From NCBI RefSeq assembly GCF_021347895.1, contig NC_067130.1, positions 24,077,817-24,141,816 of the forward strand: a DNA stretch of 64,000 nucleotides, written 5' to 3'. Of the stretch, positions 34,720-47,238 are shown one piece after another; the first letter of the stretch is position 1; every line of letters begins with the position of its first letter. The position numbers and the translations under genes were made by a program. The notes under the pieces were generated by a model. That model did not search any database. It saw nothing but the letters and a program-made list of their open reading frames with translations, and was not told the origin of the DNA. This DNA comes from Acanthochromis polyacanthus. Taxonomy: Eukaryota; Chordata; Actinopteri; Pomacentridae.

Positions 34720-35900
34720 TAAACTGGAAAAGCACTCAGAGAGCGTAGTACTCTGCCAAGGCTGCTAAGCTGACGTATCATTTCGGACAGATGAAATCAT
34801 TAATGAAAATGACCTTGTGCTGAGGGCCGCACAGTGGAGTAGTGGTTAGCACTTTTGCCTTGCAGCAAGAGGATCCCTGGTTTGAGTCCCGGGCTCAGCC
34901 CGGGATTTTTCTGCATGGAGTTTGCATGTTCTCGCTGTCTCCCTGTTTTCTCCAGGCACTCCGGCTTCCTCCCACAGTCCAAAAATATGCTGAGGTTAAT
35001 TGATGACTCTAAATTGCCCATAGGTGTGAATGCGAGCGTGATTGTCTTGTCTGTATATGTAGCCCTGCGACAGACTGGCGACCTGTCCAGGGTGTCCCCT
35101 GCCTTCGCCCGAGTCAGCTGGGAAAGGCTCCAGCACCCCCTGCGACCCTAGTAAGGATAAAGCGGCGTATAGAGAATGGATGGATGGACCTTGCAAGCAC
35201 AGACATGTGTTTTGCATGTGCATGTACCAATTTGCGTGGAAATTATTCTTAAAAAGGTCTGTTGATCAGTTCATCACTGTTGGCAAGCCTTTGTTTTTCT
35301 GGTGTTAAAATAACCGTTCCCTCCATGCTTTTACTTTGAAAGCGTATTTTAAAGTTATGGGCTTTTATTTTGTCACCATTCTGGTGGCACAGGAAGTGTT
35401 TATCTAAGAAGCAGTTTCTTGACATGACGAAGAAGCTGCCGAAAAGTCTAAAAATTCACGTAGAGGTGAAAGTGAACAGTTCCACGCTGTTGCTGTCAAG
35501 CAGAGGATGTGTATAAACTTAGAAGCACCAAGCTGGAATGAGGACAAGCTCTTATGGTGTTTCCTGAAGAAAGGAGTGAAGGACAGAAAGGTGAATTTGT
35601 GTTCAAAATAAGGCTGAAGGTAACTGACACAGTGTTATGTCATGGTTACAGCGACGCCGTGCCGCCAGCTATATCTGGCAATGGAAAATGTTTAAACAGA
35701 TCCATGGATCCAGACTATAAGCCACATCAATGTCAAAATCTAAATCACTTGGTCCTTGTGTCAATTTCTGACCTTCACTGAAGATTTCATTCAAATCTGC
35801 TGGTCCGTTTTGAGTAATGATTCACACAGACAGACAGACAGATTCACAGACAAACGTACGCTGATCGTCACATAACTCTGCCATTCCTTGGCAGAGTAAT
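34720..35900. repeat. Dispersed repeat ('ctctgccaaggc' family) with a SINE inserted
   Basis: Shares 'cagtactctgccaaggctg'-like text, 'gacatgtgttttgcatg', a 'gatccagactataagc' block and a 'cagacaaacgtacgctgatc'-type end with 38405-38950. The SINE at 34823-35188 interrupts this copy. The right end has 'actctgccattccttggcag'. Class unknown. Confidence 0.6.
34823..35188 (+). repeat. tRNA-derived SINE, nearly complete
   Basis: The head 'cgcacagtggagtagtggtt' and B box 'gtttgagtcccgggc' are followed by the core 'tggagtttgcatgttctcgc', then 'ctggcgacctgtccagggtg', ending 'gagaatggatggatgga'. The flanks share 'gaccttg' (34810 and 35186), a likely short target duplication supported by the uninterrupted sister repeat at 38507 ('ttaccttgcgcggaac'). 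Same family as 437-730. Confidence 0.85.
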
Positions 35901-36073
35901 GAAAGATAAGGATTTTACAACTGAAGAGCTGCTTAGTAACATCACTCATACATAGCCTGTTCTAAGGAGAGTCGTGCTAACCACACATATCTGTTTTTCT
36001 ATTGTGTAAACTCCAGAGGCCTGACTAGCAACTGCTTTGACCCTTCTCAATGCAGTTAGTACCAAAGGGCCAG

Positions 36074-36089
36074 TGTGTGTGTGTGTCTG

Positions 36090-36179
<90 letters not shown>
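36074..36179. repeat. (TG)n microsatellite
   Basis: About 50 TG units with one 'ctgcttt' break near 36088. The poly-Cys/Val and poly-His/Thr frames across it are translations of the repeat. Confidence 0.98.
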
Positions 36180-36180
<1 letters not shown>

Positions 36181-36189
36181 TCAGGTGCT

Positions 36190-36450
36190 TGGCAATACTT
36201 GTGGGGACCAAATGTCCCCACAACTGTAGGCAAACCGAAAACAACGTCACTTGTGGGGACCTCATTTCGGTCCCCACAAGTTTAAACAGTGTTTTCTTGG
36301 CCCATGTTGTTGTTAGTGAAAAAAGTAAAAAGTGCAAAAACGTTTCTTTAGGGTTAGGCATTGTTTGGTCTGGGTTAAGGTTAGAGTTAGGGTAAGGTTA
36401 GGGTTTGGTATGAATGGGAGTCAATGGTATGTCCCACAATGATAGAAAAA
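36190..36450. repeat. Fish repeat with 'tgtggggacc' palindromes and TTAGGG-like run
   Basis: Contains inverted pairs such as 'cttgtggggaccaaatgtcc' with 'cccacaa', and 'cacttgtggggacctcattt' with 'cggtccccacaag'. At 36350-36408 a degenerate telomere-like run follows ('agggttaggca', 'ggttagagttagggtaagg', 'ttagggtttgg'). A second TG tract lies at 36456-36511. Confidence 0.7.
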
Positions 36451-36511
36451 CATAGTGTGTGTGTGTGGTGTGTGTGTGGTGTGTGGTGTGGTGTGTGTGT
36501 GTGTGTGTGTG

Positions 36512-37412
36512 GCTTTCCCTTAACAGTAATGTGCATGGCCAGCAGGGATCTTAGCAGAGAGACAAAGAGTGATTAAAAAAGCCTCAAACATTCCTATTCA
36601 TCTCTGCAGTGCTTGAGAATAGTACTGTTTAATTGACAGGCTGAAGAAGCAACAATTAATCGAACACTACTGTGTTCCCATTATCTTTCAGATGATCATA
36701 GTATGTCTTTTGAAAAGTCAACACTGGGAATTTTGATATTGAGTTTCACTAGATGCAGAGCTTTTTTAGGCTCTATTAGGGAATTATTACTTAGGCTTTC
36801 AATACATTGCTATTGACCATCTGGATTAATTCTATTTGTTCTCATTTATATTTGTCATTGGAATTATTTAATTCTAAGGTGGTTGTGTCTCTGTGTTATA
36901 CGTGACCACTGCGTTATCATCATTCCCCAGATCTCAACTGTTTAATTTAGTGAGGTCACTGAAGATATCATAACTAATGCAAACCATGGCATGAAATAAG
37001 ACAGAGATTATAATTAACATGTAATTGTCATATGAATTTTTCTAGGATCATATTAAATAAATTAACACATTTATTTTTACAAGTTCAAGAACAACCCCCA
37101 TGAATAAACAATTCCATGGCCAGTTGTTAAAAACAGGTTATAAACTAAAGCAAAAACCGAAAACTCTGTTTTGAGTGTTGCTACTGAAAAGGCAATGTTC
37201 AGGAGAGCTCTATCAACTGCAAAAATAGCGTCACTGTAATTTCTGACTTGTGTTTTGTAGTCTGTTGCATTCTCTGTTTCTTAGCTACTATGGAATACCA
37301 GCATTGAAACGGATATACTCCAATGGAACAACTACAGCTAATACTGAAAAAGGACTGAAAAGTATTTAAGTTTTTTTTTCTAGAAGGGTCTTGTGATGTG
37401 GTCTGATTAGGG
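36512..37412. other. ror2 intron 2, AT-rich stretch
   Basis: No supported feature. Confidence 0.4.
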
Positions 37413-37900
37413 GTTGTAACGGTACACATATTTGTACCGAACCGTTCGGTACAGCCCTTTTGATTCGGTACAGAGGTGTACCGCGGTATGAAAATTTTTA
37501 AGACTATTAAGAATGCCAATGTAACAGAATTGTTTAATTGCGAAACCTAAAAACTTCGTAGTGCCACAGTTGTGGTGGACCTTCTCTGCGCACACAGTCG
37601 CGCAGTATTGGAACTAAAAACAAGTAGGAGTTCCAGTGAACCACAGAATCTGACGGATCGCTATTCTCTCCCGACCTTCATGGGCTAATACTAGCAACAA
37701 CGGAGAAGAAGCTAGAGCTGGAAGACGCTCTGGCGTCATTAAAATCACCTTTTGGGATCCACTCAGTTCCCAGTGAAGTACGAAAAAGTAGAAAAACAAG
37801 TGGACAAGACGAAAGCCGCATCCCGACACTGTGAAGCGGTCCTCAACTATGCTTCCAGCAAGACGTCAAACTTAGACACACAATTGAAAAAGCACAATTA
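37413..37900 (+). mobile_element. hAT transposon remnant with BED-finger fragment
   Basis: Opens with 'ggggttgtaacggtacacat' and the GGTAC-rich subterminal region typical of a fish hAT family. At 37752-37900 a plus-strand frame reads KYEKVEKQVDKTKAASRHCEAVLNYASSKTSNLDTQLKKHN. This is the second half of a BED zinc finger, with C-x2-C degraded to S-x2-C (SRHC), then SNL-x3-LKKH. No catalytic domain follows. Confidence 0.65.
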
Positions 37901-38404
37901 CTTTGGCACAATTACTTTCATGCTGAGCAATAATATAGTCTACAACAGGTTTCCCTTTAATAGAGATTGAGGTGAAGTTGTCCTTACCCAAACGTATTCT
38001 ACCATTGAGCACACAGCATTTGACATCTCTTAAGAATTCTATCAACATTTCTCCGTAGTTATTCACAATATATATGCTCAGCAGTTTATTACAAGTGAGT
38101 CACAACAGAGTTTTAACAAATGTCAGAGAAGCATAAGAAAATTTAACATTTGTTGGGGACTATTTTCATCTATGAATAAATCCACATGAATCTGTCCAAA
38201 AGATGGATCAGCCAGCTAAGCTCATTATCAATTCATTAGTATTATTTAAATTTATACTATATGTCAGACACTAAGCATCTACGTAATTGTTAACACTTAA
38301 CCAAACAAGTAATTGTTTGTCGCACAGAGGTGCCAAAGACACAATAAAATATCTTTCTCTGTAAACACTTGCTAAAAAAGTAATTATTTTAGTTTTACTT
38401 TAGT

Positions 38405-38950
38405 TTTAACAAGAAAGGCACTCAGGGAGCGCAGTACTCTGCCAAGGCTGTTCAGTCTTTGTATTATTTCTGACGAATGAAATCTTGAATAAAAAATTAC
38501 CTTGCGCGGAACACAGGCATGTGTTATGGATACTGAACCTAACTGACTTAAATATTTAGCGGGTGGCGGGAATTGATGGGACTCAGAAACACCCCTACAA
38601 TTAAATTGATTGCTCCTTGTATGATTTCCGACAGAGAAGTCCCGATAAGTCCACAGCAGTCGATTTGTAGTGGGATCGCAATCATGTGATCGTCAGCATG
38701 CAGCTGATGTATTGTTCACTTGTCATAGTTACAGTGACGCCGTGACGCTATCTCGCAATGATACAGAAATCTTTAACAAATCTGTGGATCCAGACCGTAA
38801 GCTGCACGACTGCCAAACTCTAATCAGTTGGTCCTTGTGTCATTTCTGATCTGAACTGAAAATTTTATCCAAATCCGTTATTTTGTTTTTGAGTAGTGTT
38901 ACTAACAGACAAACAGACAAACCAATACTTATCGTCACATAACTATCCGC
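38405..38950. repeat. Dispersed repeat, second copy of the 34720-35900 family
   Basis: Same block order as 34720-35900: 'gcgcagtactctgccaaggc', 'caggcatgtgttatgg', 'gtggatccagaccgtaagct', and a final 'cagacaaaccaatacttatc' with 'gtcacataact'. It lacks the SINE and so shows the empty site. Confidence 0.6.
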
Positions 38951-39439
38951 CTAAAGTGGTCAGTATTTTGAAACGTGATCCATAAAGAAGAATAGGCATG
39001 TCAAATACATGTCAGCAAACAGTCATACCTTCACTTCTTCCACTGACTATAGTAGATGGTGTCGACCGTTGTGGCTGTTGTTGCTTTGACTGAATCTGTC
39101 TGTTGTCTTTGTTGGTATTGCTGGAGACAGTTTTGATTCAGTTGTATGGTAATTGTGCGAAGGTTGCAGTGGCTGTTGAAATGTTTTTGCTGTGCTGATT
39201 GGAGTTTGTAGTATTTTGTCCTTCTCATTTAGAGTAGTGTGGTTAGACTAAATAAGAGAAACAGTCCTTTGTATAATGTGATACATTTCAAAATACCATA
39301 CATCATAATCTCCAAAATGAGCTGAAGCTTGAATCAACAACAATCTAAAAATGAGAAGAAAAATGATGGGAAGCTTAGTGGCTTTAGCTTTGAGTATGGT
39401 ACTCATTTGCTGTGGCATCTTTCGATATGCTTCTGCAAT

Positions 39440-40150
39440 GTCACAGCATTTATTTCTGTCCAAGAGATGTATTAATTTTTCACCAAGAGTTTATATTGAT
39501 GATGGGAGAATCGGGACCGTTGCACAAAGTCTTCTCCCAGCACATCCAAACAAAATCTTAATGAGGACTGAGATCTGGTCAATTCCATGTCTGAAAATGA
39601 TGTCTCATGCTACTTGCACCACAATGTGGAGCCCCTATGAATCTTGGCATTGTCATCTTGGAACATGCTTGGGCCATCAGGGAAGAAAAACTCTATGATG
39701 GAGAGACCTGTTCATTCAGTATATTCAGGTTGTCAGCTTGACTTCATACTTTGGGCACGTAACGTTTCTGAACCTAACCAACCCCAGATTATAACCCTAA
39801 ACCCCAACAGCTTGTAGCACTAGCCATAATGAGTACATCACTTCATCCGCTTCTTTCTTATTCTGATGCACCCAACAGGTACATTCGGACCAAACCACAT
39901 TTCTTGCTCGAAGATGATAGTGGACTACTATCCTTCAAGTTTAATAATGCCGTTGAACAGTTTCTTAACCAAGTTGACTGGTACACAGAGAAGTTCACTT
40001 AAAATGACAGCATTATAATGACCTTGCTAACAGATTATCCTGGTTTATTGAAGACACAAAGACTTAGTCACGGCAATCCTGGGGCAAAACTTTACTAAAA
40101 GCTGGGCTTTCTTCTGATTTGTAATCACAACCATGAAGATGTGCATGTTT
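39440..40150 (-). mobile_element. Tc1-like transposon relic
   Basis: Text such as 'tttatattgatgatgggaga', 'caaagtcttctcccagcac', 'aaaatgatgtctcatgctac' and 'cattgtcatcttggaacatg' corresponds to a diverged fish Tc1-like transposase on the minus strand, with frames destroyed. The ends are not resolved. The plus-strand frame at 39351-39698 is antisense to it. Confidence 0.6.
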
Positions 40151-40795
40151 CAGCTGGCTTATCTGAATGAACTTGATGAGGTCCCTGTTGGGCGGTGATG
40201 AAACACCATGCATTTTTAGATTTTGGTATATGATTGTGCAGGAAAACTGTGTGCACAGTGTTGAAGCAGGAAGGGGTTCTGTAAACTGTGAGGGATACAT
40301 ATAGCTGACAATGTCTCACCGTTTGCCTTTGTTGGACCAATTAATTGGCCACATATAGTTAATCTGTATACATTTAGTATTATTGAAAAAGGTTTTGCTC
40401 TTTGAGGGAGCTCCTCAAAGAATCAACCTTCTGGAAAACTAATCCTTCCTGCATACATGAACATTAGATCTTAGTTTAATCACAATACTAGAAATATAGC
40501 TTGTACATCTCCTAAGATAATAAAAGCAGCTGCAAAAGAGAGTAATGTTGACAATTGTTGAATGTAGTGACTGTTGCGTACACCAGGATGAAGATAACTT
40601 ATGATACTGAAGGAGCAACAATAGTAATAATAATAATTTCAATAATTGTGAAGAATGAACAGACCAATTGATGTGCTCTGCCTAAAATAACATCCTGCCT
40701 CTATGAATGCCAAGTTTCTGTAGATACCACTTTACGTCTTTCTCAAGTTTATTGACTCCCTTAACTTTTAAACCAATGTGCTTCACCTCCTCAAG

Positions 40796-41084
40796 GTTAT
40801 TTCTTGGAGTTCCAGGAACCAGTCAACAACATCACCCATTTCCAGGGCCAGACAGCCACACTGCACTGCAAAGTAGCTGGAAACCCCTCGACCGTCCATC
40901 CGGTGGCTAAAGAATGACGCCCCAGTGGTGCAGGAACAGGGCCGCATAACCATCCGCAAGACAGAGGCAGGATCCAAGCTCCGCATCCAGGACCTAGACA
41001 CAACAGACACAGGATATTATCAGTGTGTTGCCTCTAACTCACTCAAAGTCATCTCTGCCACAGGCGTCCTTTATGTCAAACTAG
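40796..41084 (+). CDS. ror2: ror2 exon: Ig-like C2 domain (with one-base frame break)
   Basis: Encodes the single Ig domain of the ROR2 ectodomain, which lies outside the cell N-terminal to the Wnt-binding cysteine-rich domain. Seen: [14 protein letters not shown] with an N-glycosylation sequon [14 protein letters not shown] (first disulfide Cys), [11 protein letters not shown] (core Trp), and [19 protein letters not shown] (second Cys and the DxGxYxC motif), ending VLYVKLG. Acceptor is 'cctcctcaag' and donor 'gtaaga'. Both sides are phase 1, so the exon should be 288 bp. It is 289. An extra base between 40888 and 40897 throws the frame into a TGA at 40915-40917. Everything after is intact in the +1 frame. 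The residue pattern favours ROR2 over ROR1. Confidence 0.95.
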
Positions 41085-41381
41085 GTAAGACTCCCAATTA
41101 CAGATATTCTGACTTAGTTTTTCTGAGGCCTTAACTACATGGGTAAATGTTGAATGTTAGGTGTTTCATTTATGTGATATTTGTTCCCACAAAGTATCAA
41201 TGAGAAAGCAGCTACCACAAAGAGGTTGTGTTTTAGTGATGTCATTTTTGACTCTTAAGTTTCTTTGCACTGTAACTGTAGAAAACTGCAAATCTGTCTT
41301 TTGCATGTAAAGTTGTATGCTAAATAGGTCACTCTTTCATATGTATAATCGGTGTACTTTATGTTTATTTTGGACCTACAG

Positions 41382-41412
41382 GACAGATGCCCACACGTGG
41401 CCCAGATGAACC
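41382..41412 (+). CDS. ror2: ror2 mini-exon: linker between Ig and cysteine-rich domain
   Basis: A 31-bp exon between 'gacctacag' and a consensus donor 'gtaagt'. It completes a Gly codon from the Ig exon and encodes QMPTRGPDEP, leaving two bases of Pro to be completed by the next exon at 46251. Mammalian ROR2 has a similarly placed, poorly conserved acidic linker. The phase chain (1 in, 2 out) closes on both sides, which is strong support for so small an exon. The preceding intron is only 297 bp. Confidence 0.88.
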
Positions 41413-41504
41413 GTAAGTGAACACCTTCTGTGTGTCAGCATGTCAGTGTCAGTAGAGCAATGTATATTTAAAACCTCCAAATTAAGGACATTTTAATTAG
41501 TGAT

Positions 41505-41535
41505 GGATTAAAAAAAATATATATATATATATAGT

Positions 41536-41596
<61 letters not shown>

Positions 41597-41597
41597 A
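41505..41597. repeat. (TA)n microsatellite
   Basis: Two long TA runs separated by short interruptions ('gtatac', 'tacata'). Confidence 0.95.
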
Positions 41598-42195
41598 TAA
41601 ACATCTTTTAAAACCATTGATTACCCATCAATTTAAATGTCAAAAACTTGATAGTACTCTGTTCAGAACATAATGAAAAGAGTAGTGACCCGTAAAGAAA
41701 TAGGCTATATTGCTGATTTGACCCAAGGGGTTTTATGGGCTTTGTTGATGCTTTTCTAAACAGTAGAAAGTACTTCACTGGAAGTCATGTAAAGACTGAG
41801 CTATTGCCTTAAGTTGGACTGTAATGTTACCTTAGTATACAAGGACTGAACCTTCAAATGTACTGAGTATTATATGTATTACCCATTTTCAAGCACAGAT
41901 AACAGCTGCTGAGCAACTCTGGCAATCTTCAACATGACCTACTGTTCAAAATTCATCTGGTGATGTGTCAGTATATGTGGGTAAAATACTGTGTGCAACT
42001 AGAAAAGTTCTTTTATTTATATTCTAATATCTTAGCTAAAGTCGTTAATGTTTAGGAAATGTAGTTGGCGTAGAGGTCCAAATGCATGTGTTTTTGGAGT
42101 TAAAAATGCTTGCCAAAGGTTAGGCATGCAAAGACATGTCAGCTAACAGTCACAACCTCCACTTCTACAGCTGACTATAGTATTGGTGACAACTT

Positions 42196-42342
42196 TGTGC
42201 TCTCTCTCTCTCTATCTGTCTCTCTCTGTCTGCCTCTCAATTCAATTTCAATTCAATTCAATTCAATTCAATTCAAAGAAGCATTATTGGCATGACAAAC
42301 AACACGTTCACATTGCCTCTCTCTCTCTCTCGCCTCTCTCTC

Positions 42343-42378
<36 letters not shown>

Positions 42379-42382
42379 CCTC
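42196..42382 (-). repeat. LINE 3' tail flanked by CT-rich microsatellites
   Basis: In minus orientation, 'tgccaataatgcttctttga' is followed by repeated 'attga' units (42239-42297), the tail of a fish L2-type LINE with only the last 60 bp kept. CT-rich microsatellites lie on both sides (42196-42232 and 42315-42382). Confidence 0.6.
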
Positions 42383-43684
42383 CGCTCTCATGTGGTTTTG
42401 ACTCACAAAGATGGAGATTCAGATGAGATTCCTTGACCGCTGGCCGGTGGTTTGGCCATCTCTGAAACTGAACTGGAAAAAATGCTTATTCATGTCCTCA
42501 GTTAGACCAACTCAGTGCTTCTTCCAGAGAACCTAGTGCATTATCCAACAATATTCTGTACATAGACAGATAAATAGATATTTTATTCACTCCTTTGGGA
42601 AATGTAGGAATTTCTACCATTTATCCAGAGCAGCATTTTTTTCTTACTTTCTATATCCCCTGCTTGGCCTCAGACTGTTTGTTCTGTGGATTAAGACTTA
42701 AGCCAGGCCTGGGTAACTAAGCCAGCAAAAACATCACATATGAATGACCTTAGCAAAGTCCCAAGTTTGAAAACAAATGAAGAGTTTTGTTTGTAAAAAA
42801 ACAGGCAACTCCGTTTTTATAAATTTTCAGAAAACTCATTTTTTTTATTGTTTACTTTGAGATAATAATAATAATAACACTAATAATTTATTTTTTCTAT
42901 ATTTATCATGTATTTTTCTACTGAGTCAAATCCACTCAACTTCAGTCTGATTGATATTATCTCAAGTAAACAAAAAAAAAGTTTCTGAAAATTTATCAAA
43001 ACGGAGTTATCTGTTTTTGCGGAATGAAACTCTTCAAATTCAGATTAGTTGGTTGAACCAGAACAACTTCTGTGAAACACCCAATACTGACCCAGCAGCT
43101 CAACATGCTGCCACACAGTTAAGGTGTTTTCTGATTTTTTTAAATTTTTCAGATTTTGATATATTCTTATCTTCAATCACAGCGCTGAACATACAACATT
43201 GTTTTCCATTTATCAGTGTTTAAACTAAAATGTAAACGTCAAACTGTTTAAAGTCAAGTGATCCCAGTCTCATGTAGTCCAGTTAATATGTGAAAATGAT
43301 CACTCTTAAGTGAAAGTATGTAACATTATACACTTACAGTGTCTTGGACTCTAAACATTTTCATATATTAAACAATTTCAAAATGCTTCCTGGCAGCTAT
43401 GGCTGGAAGTTTAGTTAAGTGTTTTGCATCATATCTACTAACATGATTATATAGACAAGATGATGTTTGCACATATGTGTTGATAGCTAATGCCATATAT
43501 AACATCATAAACTGTTCAGTTAAATAGACAATAGTGAATTCAGAGACTTTGTTAAAAGAAAATCTTGTCTGAGAACCTCGGCTAGACCTGATAATATAAT
43601 TTATGTTGTGTGGAGCTTTAAAAGCCTAATCCTTTGTTCATTACCCTGACAGTACAGTGACACTATAAATTGTAGAACTATGCT

Positions 43685-45326
<1,642 letters not shown>

Positions 45327-45591
45327 TTATGGACTTCTTAGCTTAAAAGAATAGGTCAAGCACAATTATGTACCTATTTTCATCCTTTCACAATCTTTTC
45401 CACACTGGTACAGAGCTGTGCACTTCAATGTGTTTTTTTTTTTTTTTTGCTTTGCAATGCTCCAAGCAGCTTCTTATGCAACCATGCAGCCACAATTTAA
45501 GAGTTCAAGGATGGACTGACTTGCTTGTGGAGGAACTGACCACAATGCTCCCCAAGCCCTTGGGTTGTATCCAACCCTAGCCTGCTGAAAA

Positions 45592-45749
45592 TAGATTATT
45601 TTGATGCCACCTCAAATGCATGTCCCTTTTGATGCACTGCACTTTTGAGGTGCAGTACTAAAGCATCTGTAGTTGGGGGATTTGCTCCATTACTCCCTTT
45701 ATTTTTAAACAGTTCGAGAAGAATGTGAGAAGTGCAGAATGCCTTGTAC
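45592..45749. repeat. Direct repeat flanking ror2 exon, left copy
   Basis: About 150 bp beginning 'tagattattttgatgccacc' and ending 'gtgagaagtgcagaat'. It recurs at 46384-46530, on the other side of the exon at 46251-46373, with differences confined to homopolymer length. Confidence 0.9.
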
Positions 45750-46250
45750 AACAACTGTGTGCCATATAATCAGCATTCCAGGTATATCATGTTGTCTTCT
45801 TGCCTGTAATTTGTACAGCATTGCAGGTATGGAACACAGGAATTGCTTGGATTATAAGAGGACCAGAAACTTAATAGTATTATAGGCAGTTTGCATGCCA
45901 CCACGGCTCATTAGTGACCAGCTTGATAAATATGCAATGGCTAGGAGCATCTGTTCTACAGGTGCAGGCTGACCAGTTTACATCCTGTTCTTGCATTGTC
46001 TGCTGCATGGAATAACTTTTGGACAGCAACAAAGAGACAATTTAGATCCATGAAAAATCTTCAGGAAAGTGAATTGAAAACAAGAGAGAACTTTGTTGCA
46101 CTTACTGAAGGTAGTTATATAGCAGAATTGATAAGTGACTTCTGTAAAAATGTACACTGAAGCTTAAATGTACACTATTGTGTTTTTTTCTTTTTTTTAC
46201 TGGTGTTTTAAACCATTTGTGTCGAAAGTGCAACTTGTTTTTCTTCTCAG

Positions 46251-46373
46251 GTCGCATGACAAAGGTTTCTGTCAGCCATACCGAGGCATTGCCTGTGCAC
46301 GATTCATTGGGTAACCAGAGCATCTATGTTGAGTCTCTACAGATGCAGGGGGAGAGTGAAAACCGCATCACTG
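46251..46373 (+). CDS. ror2: ror2 exon: first part of the Frizzled-like cysteine-rich domain (one-base frame break)
   Basis: Acceptor 'ttcttctcag', donor 'gtgaga'. The first base completes Pro from the mini-exon, then [20 protein letters not shown], then, after a frame change, [20 protein letters not shown]. These are the first two cysteines and the start of the CRD, the module that binds Wnt5a in ROR2. The final G joins CT at 56555 to give Ala. Phase 2 in and phase 1 out requires length 3n+2. The exon is 123, so one base is extra. It is one of the three G at 46309-46311, which otherwise creates TAA at 46312-46314. The NQS sequon is conserved in position with mammalian ROR2 (NRT). Confidence 0.94.
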
Positions 46374-46383
46374 GTGAGAAAAT

Positions 46384-46530
46384 TAGATTATTTTGATGCC
46401 ACCTCAAATGCATGTCCCTTTTGATGCACTGCACTTTTGAGGTGCAGTACTAAAGCATCTGTAGTTGGGGGATTGCTCCATTACTCCTTTATTTTTAAAC
46501 AGTTCGAGAAGAATGTGAGAAGTGCAGAAT
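46384..46530. repeat. Direct repeat flanking ror2 exon, right copy
   Basis: Partner of 45592-45749. It starts ten bases after the exon's donor site. Confidence 0.9.
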
Positions 46531-47238
46531 TAACTGGCCCTATGAGTTATCCCATATTACACTACGTCAGTACAGAATTGTGTAGAATTTTACAAATAAC
46601 ATTCCTGCAGTGATTGAATCCAATGAAACTGTGACCATTTGGACTATTAGCATTTGTTGAACTGACTTAACTCAATGCAATACCACATGTATGAACTACT
46701 ATACTGTTGACAAATAGGATTTGGAAACTGAGGTTATTTGGTATCCACGAGAAGGTGCATGACTGGGGAGATATGGTTTTTCTACACATCTTTTCACAAC
46801 CAGAGTAGAGGCAATGACATTACATGTGAACTTGGGTATTGTCAAAATGTTGGTGATAAAATTAAGAGAAATGAACAAAATTCTACTGATTTGAAATATT
46901 TTGGTCAAGTTTGATCAAACATTTGGCAAAGTAAAAAAATGCTGTACAGACAGTACTAAATACGGTAGAAACTGAAATTCATGACAGTCACCATTTGAAA
47001 TATTTGTATATTTGAAATGCAATATAGATGTTAACTGTTTTTGTATATTAAAAAAATAGTTAAACTTAACAATTTATTAGACTACCTGTCATAAAAACAA
47101 GAAAACACTAATATTTTAGAAATCTGTCAAAGACTTATTTCAAATTAAAATGTGTATTGCTTTTATTAGACAAATAACAAACTGGAACAACTAAATAGTC
47201 CTTTATTTACATTTTTTGTGATCAAATATTTTCTTTAT

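Larger units (their letters stand above)
41413..43684. other. ror2 intron 4, first part
   Basis: Intronic. Holds the TA microsatellite, CT-rich tracts and a LINE tail listed separately. The remainder is AT-rich with nothing recognised. Confidence 0.6.

Noticed and set aside
36037..36395. Long poly-Cys/Val and poly-His/Thr frames
   Set aside because: Translations of the (TG)n microsatellite.
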